Assembly: GCF_016775005.1 (NCBI RefSeq)
Contig: NZ_JAEUXI010000006.1
Span: 62,001-126,000 of the forward strand
DNA from: Streptococcus suis
GTDB lineage: Bacteria > Bacillota > Bacilli > Lactobacillales > Streptococcaceae
Reading direction: 5' to 3'
Length of the DNA: 64,000 nucleotides
A model generated the notes under the pieces. It did no database searches and was not told the origin of the DNA. It worked only from the letters and a program-made list of their open reading frames with translations. The position numbers were made by a program, and so were the translations under genes. Below are positions 8,285 through 17,978 of the stretch, one piece after another (position 1 is the stretch's first letter; each line of letters starts with the position of its first letter).

Positions 8285-9121
8285 ATGGGACATAAGAAGT
8301 ATAAAAAATACTATAAATCTGGCAAGAAAAATTCTGAAGTCATTGGCTTACTGATCGTTTTAGCCATTGGATTTGTCATGAGTTTTTGGTATATTTTATT
8401 GCCACTTGGCTTGTTAATTGGCTATTTTTATAAACGAGATGCCATCCATCGTTTTTTTCTCTCCAATGATATCAAGCGTCTGCAAGAATTGACAACCAGT
8501 TCAAAACTACATTTTGACCAGTATCAGGTGATGCTAGCTGAGAAAGGGGAAGACCAGGCTAGCCAACGGCTTAAGGGCGATTTACTGGGGCGATTGTTCG
8601 AGTTGGACTTGCTTTACCAGAAAACAAAAAAGTATTTGGATGCCTATTGGAGTCAGGAGGCACAAGCTGCACTGAGTCTGCGTTACCGACTTCAAACGCC
8701 GAAAGAGGTGGAAGAAGTGGTCGTGGAAGAAAAAGTGGACCCAATTGTATCGGAAAAAGACTGGATTGCCCAACAGGCGCCAGAAATTTTGGAAACCTAT
8801 TGCAATGTTCAAAAGGACAACCTGGTCATTCGTGAAAAGTTGGAAGCAACGACGGATAAACGAGAGGAATTAGAAGCTATCCATGACGCCAATATGCGAC
8901 GTTTTGAGGATATATTGGCTGGCTATTTGAAGATTAAGTCCTCTCCGAAAGATTTCTTTAATGCGGAAGAGCGTATGAGCCAGGCCAAGTTGGCTATGGA
9001 AAGTTTTGACAAGGAATTGGATGAAACCATTCGTCAGTTTAACGAAGCAGACTTGAGGGATTTTGAAATTAGTTTACGGATGATGAAGAAGGAGGAACAA
9101 ACAAGTCATGACAGGATTTAA
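8285..9121 (+). CDS. XpaC-like membrane-anchored protein
   Basis: A 278-aa protein with a basic N-terminus rich in Lys and Tyr, two adjacent hydrophobic segments (about residues 20-55: VIGLLIVLAIGFVMS, ILLPLGLLIGYFY) and a long charged, helical C-terminal part likely in the cytosol. The layout fits the XpaC family (5-bromo-4-chloroindolyl phosphate hydrolysis protein), whose true function is unknown. An AAGGAGG ribosome-binding site precedes the ATG. It overlaps the next gene (telA) by 14 bp, and xpaC-telA pairs are common in Firmicutes, supporting the assignment. Confidence 0.75.
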   Translation: MGHKKYKKYYKSGKKNSEVIGLLIVLAIGFVMSFWYILLPLGLLIGYFYKRDAIHRFFLSNDIKRLQELTTSSKLHFDQYQVMLAEKGEDQASQRLKGDLLGRLFELDLLYQKTKKYLDAYWSQEAQAALSLRYRLQTPKEVEEVVVEEKVDPIVSEKDWIAQQAPEILETYCNVQKDNLVIREKLEATTDKREELEAIHDANMRRFEDILAGYLKIKSSPKDFFNAEERMSQAKLAMESFDKELDETIRQFNEADLRDFEISLRMMKKEEQTSHDRI

Positions 9122-10376
9122 TTTTGATATCGACCAGATTGCAGCAACAAGTTTGGGACAACGGGATAAAACAACTGAGATTATTCAAGCGACGCCAGTT
9201 GGTGAGACTAAGACCGTTTCTTTCTTGGCACAGCTGACACCTGAACAACAAGCTGGCATTGTGGCAAAGGCGCCGCAGTTGGTAGATAATTTCTTGGCCA
9301 ACCAAAACGCTTTGTTGGATTTCGGAAAGGAAGCCGTGGAAGAGGTTAATGCGACAGTAAACCATATCTTGTCTGAGCAGAAAAAAATCGAAATTCCTCA
9401 GGTGGATGAGCTGCTTGCCAATACCAACCGTGAGTTGAATGGCTTTGTAGCCAAATACAAGGATGTTTCAACGACTGCCGAATTGGAGAAGAAACCTGGT
9501 TTCTTCCAACGGTTATTTAAGCAGACAAAGAACGATTTACAAGAGTTTTACTTTGATTCACAATCGATTGAAAAGCGTATGGACAGCATGGCAGCAAGTG
9601 TTGTTAAACAAGAGGAAGTCTTGGCACGCAATATTGTATCGGCAGAGTTACTAATCGAGAACAACACCAAGTCCATCGAAAACTTGGTGGGAGTAATTGC
9701 CTTTGTTGAGGCGACTGGCAAGGAAGCGGCAGAGCGTGCACAAGCTCTTCAGATCAGTCTGGCGAGTCTTGCCCCAACTTCTGTGGACTACCAAGTTACA
9801 TCGGAAAAGTTGGCGCGTGTGACAGAAGTTGCCAATATCTTGGAACAACAGCATTCAGAATACATGAGTCGCTTGTATGTAGCCTGGACCACCACCCCAC
9901 AAATGCGCAATTTGGTCAAAGTTTCTTCTGACATGAAACAGCGCTTGGGTATGCTCCGTCGCAACACCATTCCAACCATGAAACTGTCAATTGCTCAGCT
10001 GGGAATTTTGCAGCAGTCTATCAAATCCAGTCAGACAGCTGATGCTATTGTTAATGCTAACAATGCTGCTTTGCAGATGCTAGCGGACACCTCAAAAGAA
10101 GCTATTCCAATGATGGAAAGAACTGCACAAAATCCAACCCTGTCCATCACTTCTGTGACTAAATTAGCTGAAAGCTTGGTGGCACAAAACAACGGGATTA
10201 TCGCTGCGATTGACGAAGGCAGACAAAAACGTCGTGAATTGGAGTCTGCGATTATTCGCTCTGCTGAAACCATCAATGATTCTGTAAAATTACGGGATGA
10301 GAAAATCATTGCTGCTTTACTGGATCAAGGACGTCAGGCACAGACAGAAGCAGAACAAGAATTAGAATCCGAATAA
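9108..10376 (+). CDS. TelA-family protein (toxic anion resistance)
   Basis: A 422-aa soluble, strongly helical protein of the TelA family, named for tellurite resistance in other bacteria and also linked to cell-envelope antimicrobial tolerance. Visible family features are the long coiled-coil-like middle (about residues 120-330) and the segment RNTIPTMKLSIAQLGILQQS near residue 285. The ATG at 9108 follows GAAGGAGG inside the end of the xpaC-like gene, so translation is coupled. The role in this organism is inferred only from the family. Confidence 0.85.
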   Translation: MTGFNFDIDQIAATSLGQRDKTTEIIQATPVGETKTVSFLAQLTPEQQAGIVAKAPQLVDNFLANQNALLDFGKEAVEEVNATVNHILSEQKKIEIPQVDELLANTNRELNGFVAKYKDVSTTAELEKKPGFFQRLFKQTKNDLQEFYFDSQSIEKRMDSMAASVVKQEEVLARNIVSAELLIENNTKSIENLVGVIAFVEATGKEAAERAQALQISLASLAPTSVDYQVTSEKLARVTEVANILEQQHSEYMSRLYVAWTTTPQMRNLVKVSSDMKQRLGMLRRNTIPTMKLSIAQLGILQQSIKSSQTADAIVNANNAALQMLADTSKEAIPMMERTAQNPTLSITSVTKLAESLVAQNNGIIAAIDEGRQKRRELESAIIRSAETINDSVKLRDEKIIAALLDQGRQAQTEAEQELESE

Positions 10377-10406
10377 AAAAGAGCAGTTCATTTGAACTGC
10401 TTTTAA
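10375..10406. terminator. Bidirectional terminator between telA and yitT-like genes
   Basis: AAAAGAGCAGTTC-ATTT-GAACTGCTTTT is a near-perfect stem flanked by A residues on the left and T residues on the right. It serves both converging genes; the end of the minus-strand gene lies inside it. Confidence 0.8.
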
Positions 10407-11284
10407 TCTTTAGGAATAGGATTTTTATTGCTATCGAGGGTGAAGCCTTCTCCTAAGACTTCGTGTGCATCAAGGATGGTAATAAAGGCATGGGGGTCGA
10501 TGCGATGAATCAAGTCTTTCATCTCTTGGAGTTGGCTTTTATAGATGACTGAATAGACCATATGGATATCACGACGACTGTAAAAACCCTGCGCCTTGAT
10601 AAAGGTGATTCCGCGTTCAATTTCCTCATCGATAGCTGTTGCTAATTCTTCTGATTTTTCGCTGATGATCATCACACCCTTGCTTCCGTAACCTCCATCG
10701 CTGATAAAGTCAATCACTCGCGATGCAATTGTCACCATGAGGAGGGTATAAAGTACGGTCCTTAGGTTTTGGGACACCAAGACCGTCAATGTTAAGACCA
10801 AGAGGTCGATGGCAAGGATAATCTTTCCAATAGAAAATTGGCTATAACGGTGGCCGATACGGGCTAGAATGTCCGCTCCACCCGTTGTGCCGCCAGCCTT
10901 AAAGATGATACCAAGACCGAGGCCGACGATGATACCACTTAACATACTGACGATGAGCAAATCGCCTTCTAAATTGACTTGGAGTGGGAGCTTTTCAAAG
11001 AGGATCAACCAAAGGGTCACTGCAAAAGTACCGATGAGTGAATAGATAAGGGTTCTGTGGCCTAAAATCCGCCAGCCTAGGATGAAAAGAGGGATATTGA
11101 TGACAATGTTCATCACCCAGGGTTGAATACCGAACAGGTAGTAAATAATCAAGTTAATCCCTGTCACCCCTCCTTCATAGAGGTGATTGGGCATGACCAG
11201 GTAGTTCAGTCCGAAGGCAAATAAACCTGCACCCAAGAGAATCAGACAGATTTTTTTCAATTGAATTGGATATGCTAACTTCAA
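10403..11284 (-). CDS. YitT family membrane protein
   Basis: A 293-aa integral membrane protein with about five to six helices in the first 200 residues (e.g. ICLILLGAGLFAFGLNYLV; GIIVGLGLGIIFKAGGTTGGADILA) and a soluble C-terminal DUF2179 domain (about 210-285, RGITFIKAQGFYSRRDIHMV). The function of the family is unknown. The start is a TTG at 11284 preceded by GGAAGGAAG eight bases upstream; no ATG is as well placed. It converges on telA. Confidence 0.85.
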   Translation of the reverse strand: MKLAYPIQLKKICLILLGAGLFAFGLNYLVMPNHLYEGGVTGINLIIYYLFGIQPWVMNIVINIPLFILGWRILGHRTLIYSLIGTFAVTLWLILFEKLPLQVNLEGDLLIVSMLSGIIVGLGLGIIFKAGGTTGGADILARIGHRYSQFSIGKIILAIDLLVLTLTVLVSQNLRTVLYTLLMVTIASRVIDFISDGGYGSKGVMIISEKSEELATAIDEEIERGITFIKAQGFYSRRDIHMVYSVIYKSQLQEMKDLIHRIDPHAFITILDAHEVLGEGFTLDSNKNPIPKD

Positions 11285-11423
11285 GATACTTCCTTCCTTT
11301 TTGCGTTCTTATGACCATTCTATCAGATTTTTGAAGCGCTAACAAGCAAATTCAAGGTGCTTTTTTGATGGATTTTTGGTAAAATAAATGGAAATAGTTT
11401 TGAAAGTAGGAATAAGAAACCAG

Positions 11424-12056
11424 ATGAGCAAGGGATTTTTAATATCAATTGAAGGGCCAGATGGGGCTGGAAAAACCACCGTTCTCCAACAGATGCTTCC
11501 AGCTTTAGAAGCCTTGGGAAGGGAGATTGTGACAACACGAGAGCCTGGCGGAGTCTCCATTGCAGAAGCGATTCGATCCATTATTTTGAATCCAGAGAAC
11601 ACGGAGATGGATGATAAGACAGAACTGCTCTTGTTTGTTGCTGCGCGTCGTCAGCACCTGATGGAAAAAATTCTGCCACCATTGGAAAGAGGAGCCCTAG
11701 TCATCATTGATCGCTTTATTGATTCCTCAATTGCCTACCAAGGGTTTGGTCGTGGTTTAGATGTGGATGATATCAACTGGCTCAACGCATATGCGACGGA
11801 TGGATTGAAACCTGATTTGACGCTCTATTTTGATATTGACGTGGAAGAGGGGTTAGCTCGGATCGCTCGTAATGCCAGTCGAGATGTGGACCGTTTGGAC
11901 ATGGAGAAAATCGATATGCACCAACGGGTTCGCCAAGGTTACTTGTCTATTTTGGAAAAAGAGAGTGACCGAGTGGTGAGAATTGATGCGAGTCAAGACT
12001 TGGCAACTGTAACAGCGCAAGCCTTGGCTATGATTGAAGAAAAACTCAAGGTCTAG
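11424..12056 (+). CDS. tmk: Thymidylate kinase
   Basis: Phosphorylates dTMP to dTDP with ATP in the cytosol, an essential step of dTTP synthesis. The 210-aa product has the P-loop [10 protein letters not shown] near residue 9, the DR(Y/F)-type motif [13 protein letters not shown] (about 93-105) and a LID region with Arg residues. The ATG at 11424 ([11 protein letters not shown]) gives the family start; an ATG at 11388 would add 12 residues. It is the first gene of tmk-holB-yabA-rsmI, a typical streptococcal order, with holB starting 2 bp after its stop. Confidence 0.97.
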   Translation: MSKGFLISIEGPDGAGKTTVLQQMLPALEALGREIVTTREPGGVSIAEAIRSIILNPENTEMDDKTELLLFVAARRQHLMEKILPPLERGALVIIDRFIDSSIAYQGFGRGLDVDDINWLNAYATDGLKPDLTLYFDIDVEEGLARIARNASRDVDRLDMEKIDMHQRVRQGYLSILEKESDRVVRIDASQDLATVTAQALAMIEEKLKV

Positions 12057-12057
12057 C

Positions 12058-12951
12058 ATGAAACAAGAACAAGTAAGGGAATTGCAACCCAAGGTATTTT
12101 CCTATTTTCAAACTGTGATGACACAAGGTCGCTTGGCCCATGCCTATTTGTTTTCAGGTGACTTTGCCAGCTATGAGATGGCTATCTTTCTCAGCCAGTC
12201 ACTCTTTTGTCAGGAAAAAGAAGATGCCCTTGCCTGTGGTCAATGTCGGACTTGTCGCCTGATTGAAGAGGGACAGTTTTCAGACGTTACCACATTGTCG
12301 CCTCAAGGTAATCTGATAAAAACGGAAATGGTTCGTGACTTGGTAAAGGATTTTTCACGTTCTGGTTTTGAATCCAATCAGCAGGTTTTTATCATCCGCG
12401 AAGCAGAAAAGATGCATGCCAATGCTGCTAATTCGCTTCTCAAGGTCATGGAAGAGCCTCAGAGTAAAATACACCTCTTTCTGCTTACCAACCAGGAAGA
12501 AGCGGTACTTCCGACCATTAAAAGTCGCACGCAAATTGTGACTTTTCCTAAAAATCAACCACTCATTGAACGAAAACTAGAAGAAGCAGGACTTTTGCGC
12601 AACCAAGCAGTCTTAACTGCCCAGCTCGTTTCCCAACTCGATCAAGCTTTGGACTTGGCTAAGAATAAGTCTTATTTGGATCTGCTTGCGATTTGTCGTA
12701 AGTTTGTGGACACTTTGTTGCATTCCCAAGACAGGGCCTATCTTTTGGTGCCTCAGTTGGTTAACTTGGCGGTGGAAAAAGCAGAGCAGGCTCGTTTGTT
12801 TGAACTACTGATCTGTTTGTTGGCTGACCAGATGGCAGAGAAAAAGGCAAGGCAATTACTGACAGCTTGCTTGTCTGTTAAGAAGATGTGGCAGGCCAAT
12901 GTCAGTTTGCAGAATTCTCTGGAATACCTAGTCTTAAAAACCCAGAATTAG
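12058..12951 (+). CDS. holB: DNA polymerase III delta' subunit
   Basis: Clamp-loader subunit that helps load the beta clamp during replication. The 297-aa product has the AAA+-like N-terminal region ([13 protein letters not shown]), the four-cysteine zinc module ([20 protein letters not shown], about residues 52-72) and the sensor segment [11 protein letters not shown]. As usual for delta', the P-loop is not intact. The ATG at 12058 follows the tmk stop by one base. It shares an operon with tmk, yabA and rsmI. Confidence 0.93.
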   Translation: MKQEQVRELQPKVFSYFQTVMTQGRLAHAYLFSGDFASYEMAIFLSQSLFCQEKEDALACGQCRTCRLIEEGQFSDVTTLSPQGNLIKTEMVRDLVKDFSRSGFESNQQVFIIREAEKMHANAANSLLKVMEEPQSKIHLFLLTNQEEAVLPTIKSRTQIVTFPKNQPLIERKLEEAGLLRNQAVLTAQLVSQLDQALDLAKNKSYLDLLAICRKFVDTLLHSQDRAYLLVPQLVNLAVEKAEQARLFELLICLLADQMAEKKARQLLTACLSVKKMWQANVSLQNSLEYLVLKTQN

Positions 12952-12962
12952 AAAGGAAGAAA

Positions 12963-13280
12963 ATGGATAAAAGAGAACTTTTTGATGCTCTAGAGGATTT
13001 TTCACAACAACTTTTGACGACACTTGCAGAGGTTGAGGCCATTCAAAACCACTTACGAGGAGTGATAGAAGAAAACACGGCTCTTCGTTTGGAAAATTCT
13101 AAACTGCGGGAGCGACTAGCAAAAGACACAACTGCTTCTGCAAAAAATTCTAGTTCTGGTAAGGAAAACCTGCGTCATGTCTATGAAGATGGATTCCATA
13201 TCTGTAACTATGATTATGGTAAACGTCGTGATAATGACGAAACCTGTATGTTTTGTGATGAACTATTGAATCGAGAATAA
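12963..13280 (+). CDS. yabA: Replication initiation control protein YabA
   Basis: Negative regulator of DnaA-dependent replication initiation that bridges DnaA and the beta clamp (DnaN). The 105-aa product has an N-terminal leucine-zipper-like helix (about residues 1-60) and a C-terminal zinc-binding segment with HICNYDYG and CMFCDELL. The ATG at 12963 has GAAAGGAAG upstream; longer in-frame starts run into holB. Its place next to the clamp-loader gene suits its role. Confidence 0.93.
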   Translation: MDKRELFDALEDFSQQLLTTLAEVEAIQNHLRGVIEENTALRLENSKLRERLAKDTTASAKNSSSGKENLRHVYEDGFHICNYDYGKRRDNDETCMFCDELLNRE

Positions 13281-13281
13281 G

Positions 13282-14145
13282 ATGGACCTACAAAAATCAT
13301 TTAAAGGGAATCAGACAGTTGGTAGTCTCTACTTAGTGCCTACCCCGATTGGGAATCTACAAGATATGACCTTCAGAGCCATTCAAACCTTGAAGGATGT
13401 TGATTTTATTGCGGCGGAGGACACCCGTAACACAGGACTTTTGCTTAAACATTTTGAGATTGACACAAAGCAAACCTCTTTTCATGAACACAATGCCCAT
13501 GAAAAGATTCCTGTCTTGATTGATTGGCTCAAGTCGGGCCAGTCTATTGCCCAGGTGTCTGATGCAGGCTTGCCTTCTATCTCGGATCCTGGTCATGACT
13601 TAGTAAAGGCAGCTATTGCAGAAAATATTCCTGTTGTGGCATTGCCTGGGGCGTCCGCAGGAATTACAGCCCTGATTGCCTCCGGCTTGGCTCCGCAACC
13701 GCATATTTTCTACGGCTTTTTGCCTAGAAAAGCAGGGCAGCAAAAGGATTTTTTCCAAGAAAAGCGTGCCTATCCTGAAACGCAGATTTTCTATGAATCA
13801 CCCTATCGTGTGGTAGATACCTTGGAAAACATGCTTTCTGTTTATGGAGACCGCCAGGTGACAGTCGTGCGCGAATTGACCAAACTCTATGAAGAATACC
13901 AGCGAGGCACTATTTCAGAAGTTTTAGACTATTTGAAGGACAACCCTCTAAAAGGAGAATGTCTTATTATTGTCGCTGGTGCTGGTGAGGAAGAGATGCC
14001 ATCTGCAGAAGATGTGGATTTAAAAGCTGAGGTTGAAAAGGAAATCGCAAGTGGCCGCAAACCCAACCAGGCCATTAAAGAAGTTGCCAAACGCTACCAG
14101 CTCAAAAAACAAGAGGTATACGATGTGTATCATGGACTAGGTTAA
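13282..14145 (+). CDS. rsmI: 16S rRNA (cytidine(1402)-2'-O)-methyltransferase
   Basis: SAM-dependent SPOUT-unrelated (tetrapyrrole-methylase fold) enzyme that 2'-O-methylates C1402 of 16S rRNA. The 287-aa product shows VPTPIGNLQDMTFRAIQTL near residue 20, AEDTRNTGLLLKHF and the glycine-rich segment PGASAGITALIASG. The start codon is one base after the yabA stop. The last codons overlap the stem of the operon terminator. Confidence 0.95.
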   Translation: MDLQKSFKGNQTVGSLYLVPTPIGNLQDMTFRAIQTLKDVDFIAAEDTRNTGLLLKHFEIDTKQTSFHEHNAHEKIPVLIDWLKSGQSIAQVSDAGLPSISDPGHDLVKAAIAENIPVVALPGASAGITALIASGLAPQPHIFYGFLPRKAGQQKDFFQEKRAYPETQIFYESPYRVVDTLENMLSVYGDRQVTVVRELTKLYEEYQRGTISEVLDYLKDNPLKGECLIIVAGAGEEEMPSAEDVDLKAEVEKEIASGRKPNQAIKEVAKRYQLKKQEVYDVYHGLG

Positions 14146-14166
14146 GGCCTAGTCTTTTGCTTTTTC
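14127..14166 (+). terminator. Terminator of the tmk-holB-yabA-rsmI operon
   Basis: GACTAGG-TTAAG-GCCTAGTC is followed by TTTTGCTTTTTC. The 5' arm lies in the last codons of rsmI. Confidence 0.75.
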
Positions 14167-14200
14167 CGTATCTTTTCTGAGAATTAAGGTAACTTTATGG

Positions 14201-14226
14201 AATTTTCTGAATTCTTGTGATATAAT
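14201..14226 (+). promoter_or_regulatory. serC promoter with weaker CodY-like box
   Basis: An extended -10 (TGATATAAT, box 14221-14226) is immediately preceded by AATTTTCTGAATTCT at 14201-14215, which matches the CodY consensus at 12 of 15 positions. The site would overlap RNA polymerase. Confidence 0.5.
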
Positions 14227-14254
14227 AAACACATTACATTTTTGGAGGGATTTT

Positions 14255-15346
14255 ATGACAATCTACAACTTTTCTGCAGGTCCTGCAGTATTGCCAAAAC
14301 CAGTGCTTGAACGCGCTCAAGCTGAATTCTTGGACTACAATGGTTCGGGAATGAGTGTTTTGGAGATGTCCCATCGCTCCAAAGATTTTGATGATATTAT
14401 AAAAGGTGCTGAAGCGACCCTGCGTGAACTCATGGCTATTCCTGACAACTACAAGGTAATTTTCCTGCAAGGTGGAGCATCATTGGAATTCACCATGATT
14501 CCGCTCAACTTTGCTCAAGGAAAGAAAGCCTACTATCTAGCTGGTGGCTCTTGGGGAAAAAAAGCCTATACAGAGGCTGTGAAACTATCTAAGACCATTG
14601 ATTTTGAGCCAATCTTGTTGGGCTCAACAGAAGATATCACCTATGCAGAATTGCCGACCTTTGATAAAAATGACATTGATCCAAGTGCAGCCTATGTTCA
14701 CTTGACAACCAACAATACTATTGAAGGTACAGCTGTCTATGATATTCCAGATACCAATGGTGTTCCAGTTATTGGTGATATGTCTTCAAACATCTTAGCA
14801 GCTCGTTACAATGTAGAAGACTTTGCCATGATTTATGCCGGTGCACAGAAGAATATTGGTCCAGCGGGTGTGACAGTTGTCATTATCCGAGAGGATTTCC
14901 TCAACGAGCAACCAATGCTTTCAAGCATGTTGGATTACCGCATTCAAGCAGAAAATGAATCGCTCTATAATACGCCGCCAGCTTACTCTATCTACATTTC
15001 CAAACTTGTCTTTGAGTGGGTCAAGGAAATCGGTGGTGTGGACGAAATGGAGAAAATCAACCGTGAAAAAGCAGGTCTGCTCTACGACTATATTGACGCG
15101 TCAGCTTTTTACAGCAACCCTGTCCGTAAAAAAGAAGAGCGTTCAGTAGCCAACATTCCATTCGTGTCACCAAGCGAGGAATTGGATGCTAAATTTGTCA
15201 AAGAAGCGACAGCAGCAGGCTTTAAGAACATCAAGGGCCACCGTTCTGTTGGTGGAATGCGGGCATCACTTTACAATGCCTTTCCTCGCCAAGGTGTGGT
15301 TGATTTGATTGACTTTATGAAGAAATTTGAAGCGGAGAATGTTTAA
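14255..15346 (+). CDS. serC: Phosphoserine aminotransferase
   Basis: PLP enzyme converting 3-phosphohydroxypyruvate and glutamate to phosphoserine and 2-oxoglutarate. The 363-aa product begins with the family signature [16 protein letters not shown], carries the PLP-lysine in [14 protein letters not shown] (near residue 195) and ends with [16 protein letters not shown]. The ribosome-binding site is GGAGGG. It heads serC-GNAT-serA, so it supplies serine synthesis together with SerA; serB is not in the window. Its stop overlaps the next start (TAATGG). Confidence 0.97.
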   Translation: MTIYNFSAGPAVLPKPVLERAQAEFLDYNGSGMSVLEMSHRSKDFDDIIKGAEATLRELMAIPDNYKVIFLQGGASLEFTMIPLNFAQGKKAYYLAGGSWGKKAYTEAVKLSKTIDFEPILLGSTEDITYAELPTFDKNDIDPSAAYVHLTTNNTIEGTAVYDIPDTNGVPVIGDMSSNILAARYNVEDFAMIYAGAQKNIGPAGVTVVIIREDFLNEQPMLSSMLDYRIQAENESLYNTPPAYSIYISKLVFEWVKEIGGVDEMEKINREKAGLLYDYIDASAFYSNPVRKKEERSVANIPFVSPSEELDAKFVKEATAAGFKNIKGHRSVGGMRASLYNAFPRQGVVDLIDFMKKFEAENV

Positions 15347-15903
15347 TGGAAATCCGTCTTGCTCATCCCAATGAAGTAGCAGTTATTAGTCAGATTATTG
15401 ATCAGGCCAAGGCCTTTCTAGCAGCTTCTGGCAGTAGCCAGTGGCAAGGAATTTACCCTAATCAAGATACGATTTTTGATGATATTTTAACAGGCAAGGG
15501 CTATGTTGGTCTGGTGGATGGTAAGGTTGCGGTTTATGCGGCTGTCTTTCGTGGGACAGAGGCTGCTTATGAAGCCATTTATGAGGGCAAGTGGCAGCAT
15601 AACAATCCCCTTTACACGACTATTCACCGTGTGGCAGTAGCCAAGGAGTTTCAGGGTAAAGGTGTTGTTCAGACCTTCCTGCAAGGGATTATCGAAGGGC
15701 AAAAGGGCCCAGATTTCCGCTGTGATACCCATGAGAAAAACCTGCCCATGCAGCACATTCTGGAAAAGCTAGGCTTTGTCTATTGTGGAAAAGTTCCCTT
15801 GGACGGAGAACGCCTAGCCTACCAAAAAATCAAGCACAAGAGCGAGCGCAGTCTCTATCAGGAGATTGATGAAGATGATCGTTGGCTCTTGGGAAATAAT
15901 TAA
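15346..15903 (+). CDS. GNAT family N-acetyltransferase
   Basis: A 185-aa acetyl-CoA-dependent N-acetyltransferase. The acetyl-CoA-binding motif A is VAVAKEFQGKGVVQTFL (about residues 89-105), followed by CDTHEKNLPMQHILEKLGF, a typical motif B. The substrate is unknown. It is translationally coupled to serC and lies 46 bp ahead of serA, a linkage seen in streptococci that may mean only co-transcription. Confidence 0.88.
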   Translation: MEIRLAHPNEVAVISQIIDQAKAFLAASGSSQWQGIYPNQDTIFDDILTGKGYVGLVDGKVAVYAAVFRGTEAAYEAIYEGKWQHNNPLYTTIHRVAVAKEFQGKGVVQTFLQGIIEGQKGPDFRCDTHEKNLPMQHILEKLGFVYCGKVPLDGERLAYQKIKHKSERSLYQEIDEDDRWLLGNN

Positions 15904-15913
15904 TAAAGAAAGT

Positions 15914-15938
15914 CAGGCGGTAGCTCTTCCGCCTTTTT
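15914..15938 (+). terminator. Hairpin with T run between GNAT and serA
   Basis: GGCGG-TAGCTCTT-CCGCC is followed by TTTTT. It is short (5 bp) and lies inside the apparent operon, so it may act as a partial terminator lowering serA transcription. Confidence 0.5.
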
Positions 15939-15949
15939 AGGTAAGAAAA

Positions 15950-17131
15950 ATGGTATTTAGTGTACGAACTTTTAACAATATTAACCAGGTTGGTTTGAAG
16001 GAATTGGGCAATCGTTTCCAGATTGACGGTGACCATGCGGCTAATCCAGATGCCTTTATCATTCGTTCTGAAAACTTGCATGGTTTTGATTTTCCAGAAA
16101 ATCTGAAAGCCATTGCCCGTGCAGGAGCAGGGACCAACAATATTCCTATTGAGGAAGCGACTGAAAAGGGAATTGTTGTTTTCAATACTCCAGGAGCCAA
16201 TGCTAATGCTGTAAAAGAAGCGGTGCTTGCCTCTATCCTTTTGTCTGCCCGCGACTATATCGGAGCGACAGCTTGGACAAATACATTGTCAGGAGATGAT
16301 GTACCAAAACAAGTCGAAGCTGGTAAGAAGCAGTTTGCAGGGACAGAAATTTCTGGTAAAACTCTTGGTGTGATTGGACTTGGTGCTATTGGTGCCCGTA
16401 TTGCCAACGACGCTCGCCGTCTGGGTATGAATGTGCTTGGTTACGATCCGTATGTGTCGATTGAAACAGCATGGAGTATCTCAAGTCACGTTAAACGGGT
16501 AGATGATTTGAAAGAAATCTTTACCAATGCTGACTATATCACAGTCCATGTTCCTTTGACAGACAAGACGCGCGACTTGTTTAATGCAGCTAGTTTTGGT
16601 CAAATGAAAAAAGGGACGACTTTGATTAACTTCGCTCGTGGTGAGCTGGTCAATAATGCCGACTTGTTTGAAGCCATTGAAGCAGGAGTTATCAAGAATT
16701 ACATTACTGACTTTGGAACAGAAGAAGTGCTTAATAAGGACCACATTATTGTCTTCCCACACGTTGGTGGTTCAACAGAAGAAGCAGAGCTCAACTGTGC
16801 TATTGCGGCTGGTCAGACCATTCGGCGTTTTATGGAGACTGGTGAAATCATCAACTCAGTCAATTTCCCAAATGTCAAACAGTTCTTGGATGCTCCCTAT
16901 CGGATTACCCTTATCAACAAAAACATTCCAAACATGGTGGCAAAAATCACCACAGCCGTGTCTGAATTAGGCATCAACATTGACAATATTATCAACAAGT
17001 CAAAGGGTGACTATGCCTATACCTTGTTGGATTTGGATGAAGCAGACAAGACAAAAATCGACCAGTTGGTTGCCAACTTTGAAGCAACGGAAGCCATTGT
17101 CAAGGTCCGCGTCATTAAAAATAAAAACTAA
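15950..17131 (+). CDS. serA: D-3-phosphoglycerate dehydrogenase
   Basis: NAD-dependent oxidation of 3-phosphoglycerate to 3-phosphohydroxypyruvate, the first step of serine synthesis. The 393-aa product is the short form: substrate domain, NAD-binding Rossmann segment GVIGLGAIGARIANDARRLG (about residues 139-158), catalytic Arg in NFARGELV, Glu and His in IIVFPHVGGSTEEA, and a C-terminal ACT domain (about 320-390) that may give serine feedback. Start ATG at 15950 behind AGGTAAG. Operon with serC, GNAT, ogt and an ArsC-like gene. Confidence 0.95.
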   Translation: MVFSVRTFNNINQVGLKELGNRFQIDGDHAANPDAFIIRSENLHGFDFPENLKAIARAGAGTNNIPIEEATEKGIVVFNTPGANANAVKEAVLASILLSARDYIGATAWTNTLSGDDVPKQVEAGKKQFAGTEISGKTLGVIGLGAIGARIANDARRLGMNVLGYDPYVSIETAWSISSHVKRVDDLKEIFTNADYITVHVPLTDKTRDLFNAASFGQMKKGTTLINFARGELVNNADLFEAIEAGVIKNYITDFGTEEVLNKDHIIVFPHVGGSTEEAELNCAIAAGQTIRRFMETGEIINSVNFPNVKQFLDAPYRITLINKNIPNMVAKITTAVSELGINIDNIINKSKGDYAYTLLDLDEADKTKIDQLVANFEATEAIVKVRVIKNKN

Positions 17132-17133
17132 GT

Positions 17134-17628
17134 ATGTACTTAAAAACGATCTATCAAAGTCCACTTGGTCCTATGTCTCTTGTTGCTAGTGATAGGGGCT
17201 TGCGAGGTGCCTGGTTTGAGGACCAGAAGTATTTTGAACGAGGACTAGCTGAAGAACCAGTTCTAGGCTCACATCCTATTTTAGATCAGACCAGTCTCTT
17301 GCTGGATGCTTATTTTTCAGGTCAAGATGTGGATTTTTCTAGCCTGACGCTTGAAGCTATTGGAACGGAATTTCAGGAAAAAGTCTGGACATTATTGAAA
17401 GAAATTCCTCATGGCCAGACGACTAGCTATGGACAACTTGCCCAGCAACTGGGAGTCTGTTCAGGGCAGGCAGTCGGTGGAGCAGTTGGACGAAATCCCT
17501 ATTCTGTCATCGTTCCCTGCCACCGTGTTATCAATCAAAAAGGGCAGTTGACAGGCTATGCGGGAGGACTGGATAAAAAAATCTGGCTCTTGCAACACGA
17601 AAATCTATACTTTGAGGTGAAACAATGA
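17134..17628 (+). CDS. ogt: Methylated-DNA--protein-cysteine S-methyltransferase
   Basis: Repairs O6-alkylguanine in DNA by transferring the alkyl group to its own cysteine. The 164-aa product has the active-site motif VIVPCHRVI near residue 127, the helix-turn-helix region TTSYGQLAQQLG and GGAVGRNPYSVI. The ATG at 17134 follows serA by 2 bp with no strong ribosome-binding site, so translation probably depends on serA. The 4-bp overlap (ATGA) with the following gene indicates further coupling. Confidence 0.93.
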   Translation: MYLKTIYQSPLGPMSLVASDRGLRGAWFEDQKYFERGLAEEPVLGSHPILDQTSLLLDAYFSGQDVDFSSLTLEAIGTEFQEKVWTLLKEIPHGQTTSYGQLAQQLGVCSGQAVGGAVGRNPYSVIVPCHRVINQKGQLTGYAGGLDKKIWLLQHENLYFEVKQ

Positions 17629-17978
17629 TTTTATACTATGAATATCCCAAGTGTTCGACCTGTCGAGCAGCAAAAGCAGAGCTGAACAGTTTGGGCTTGG
17701 AATTTGAAGCTATTGATATCAAGGCAACTCCTCCAAGTGCTGACCAGCTCAAATCCTGGATGGAAGCAACAGGTTTAGACCTGAAAAAGTATTTCAATAC
17801 TTCAGGAAATAGTTACCGTGAACTTGGTCTGAAAGATAAATTTGACAGCTTAACGGTGGATCAAGCATTAGACTTATTAGCTAATGATGGTATGTTGATT
17901 AAACGTCCTCTCTTGATTCAAGATGGAAAAATATTGCAGATTGGCTATCGTACAAAATATGAAAATCTCGGCTTATAA
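17625..17978 (+). CDS. ArsC/Spx-family thioredoxin-fold protein
   Basis: A 117-aa thioredoxin-fold protein of the ArsC/Spx superfamily with CSTCRAA near the N-terminus and the conserved Arg-Pro turn in LIKRPLLI. True arsenate reductases and the transcription regulator Spx both belong here; the CxxC arrangement, the lack of an arsenic locus and the length favour the YusI/YffB-like branch of unknown function. It overlaps ogt by 4 bp and ends the serC operon. Confidence 0.85.
   Translation: MILYYEYPKCSTCRAAKAELNSLGLEFEAIDIKATPPSADQLKSWMEATGLDLKKYFNTSGNSYRELGLKDKFDSLTVDQALDLLANDGMLIKRPLLIQDGKILQIGYRTKYENLGL

Noticed and set aside
17625-17978. Spx global regulator
   Set aside because: The cysteine motif and operon position fit the ArsC-like branch better; Spx identity would need the DNA-polymerase-alpha-CTD contact residues, which I cannot confirm.
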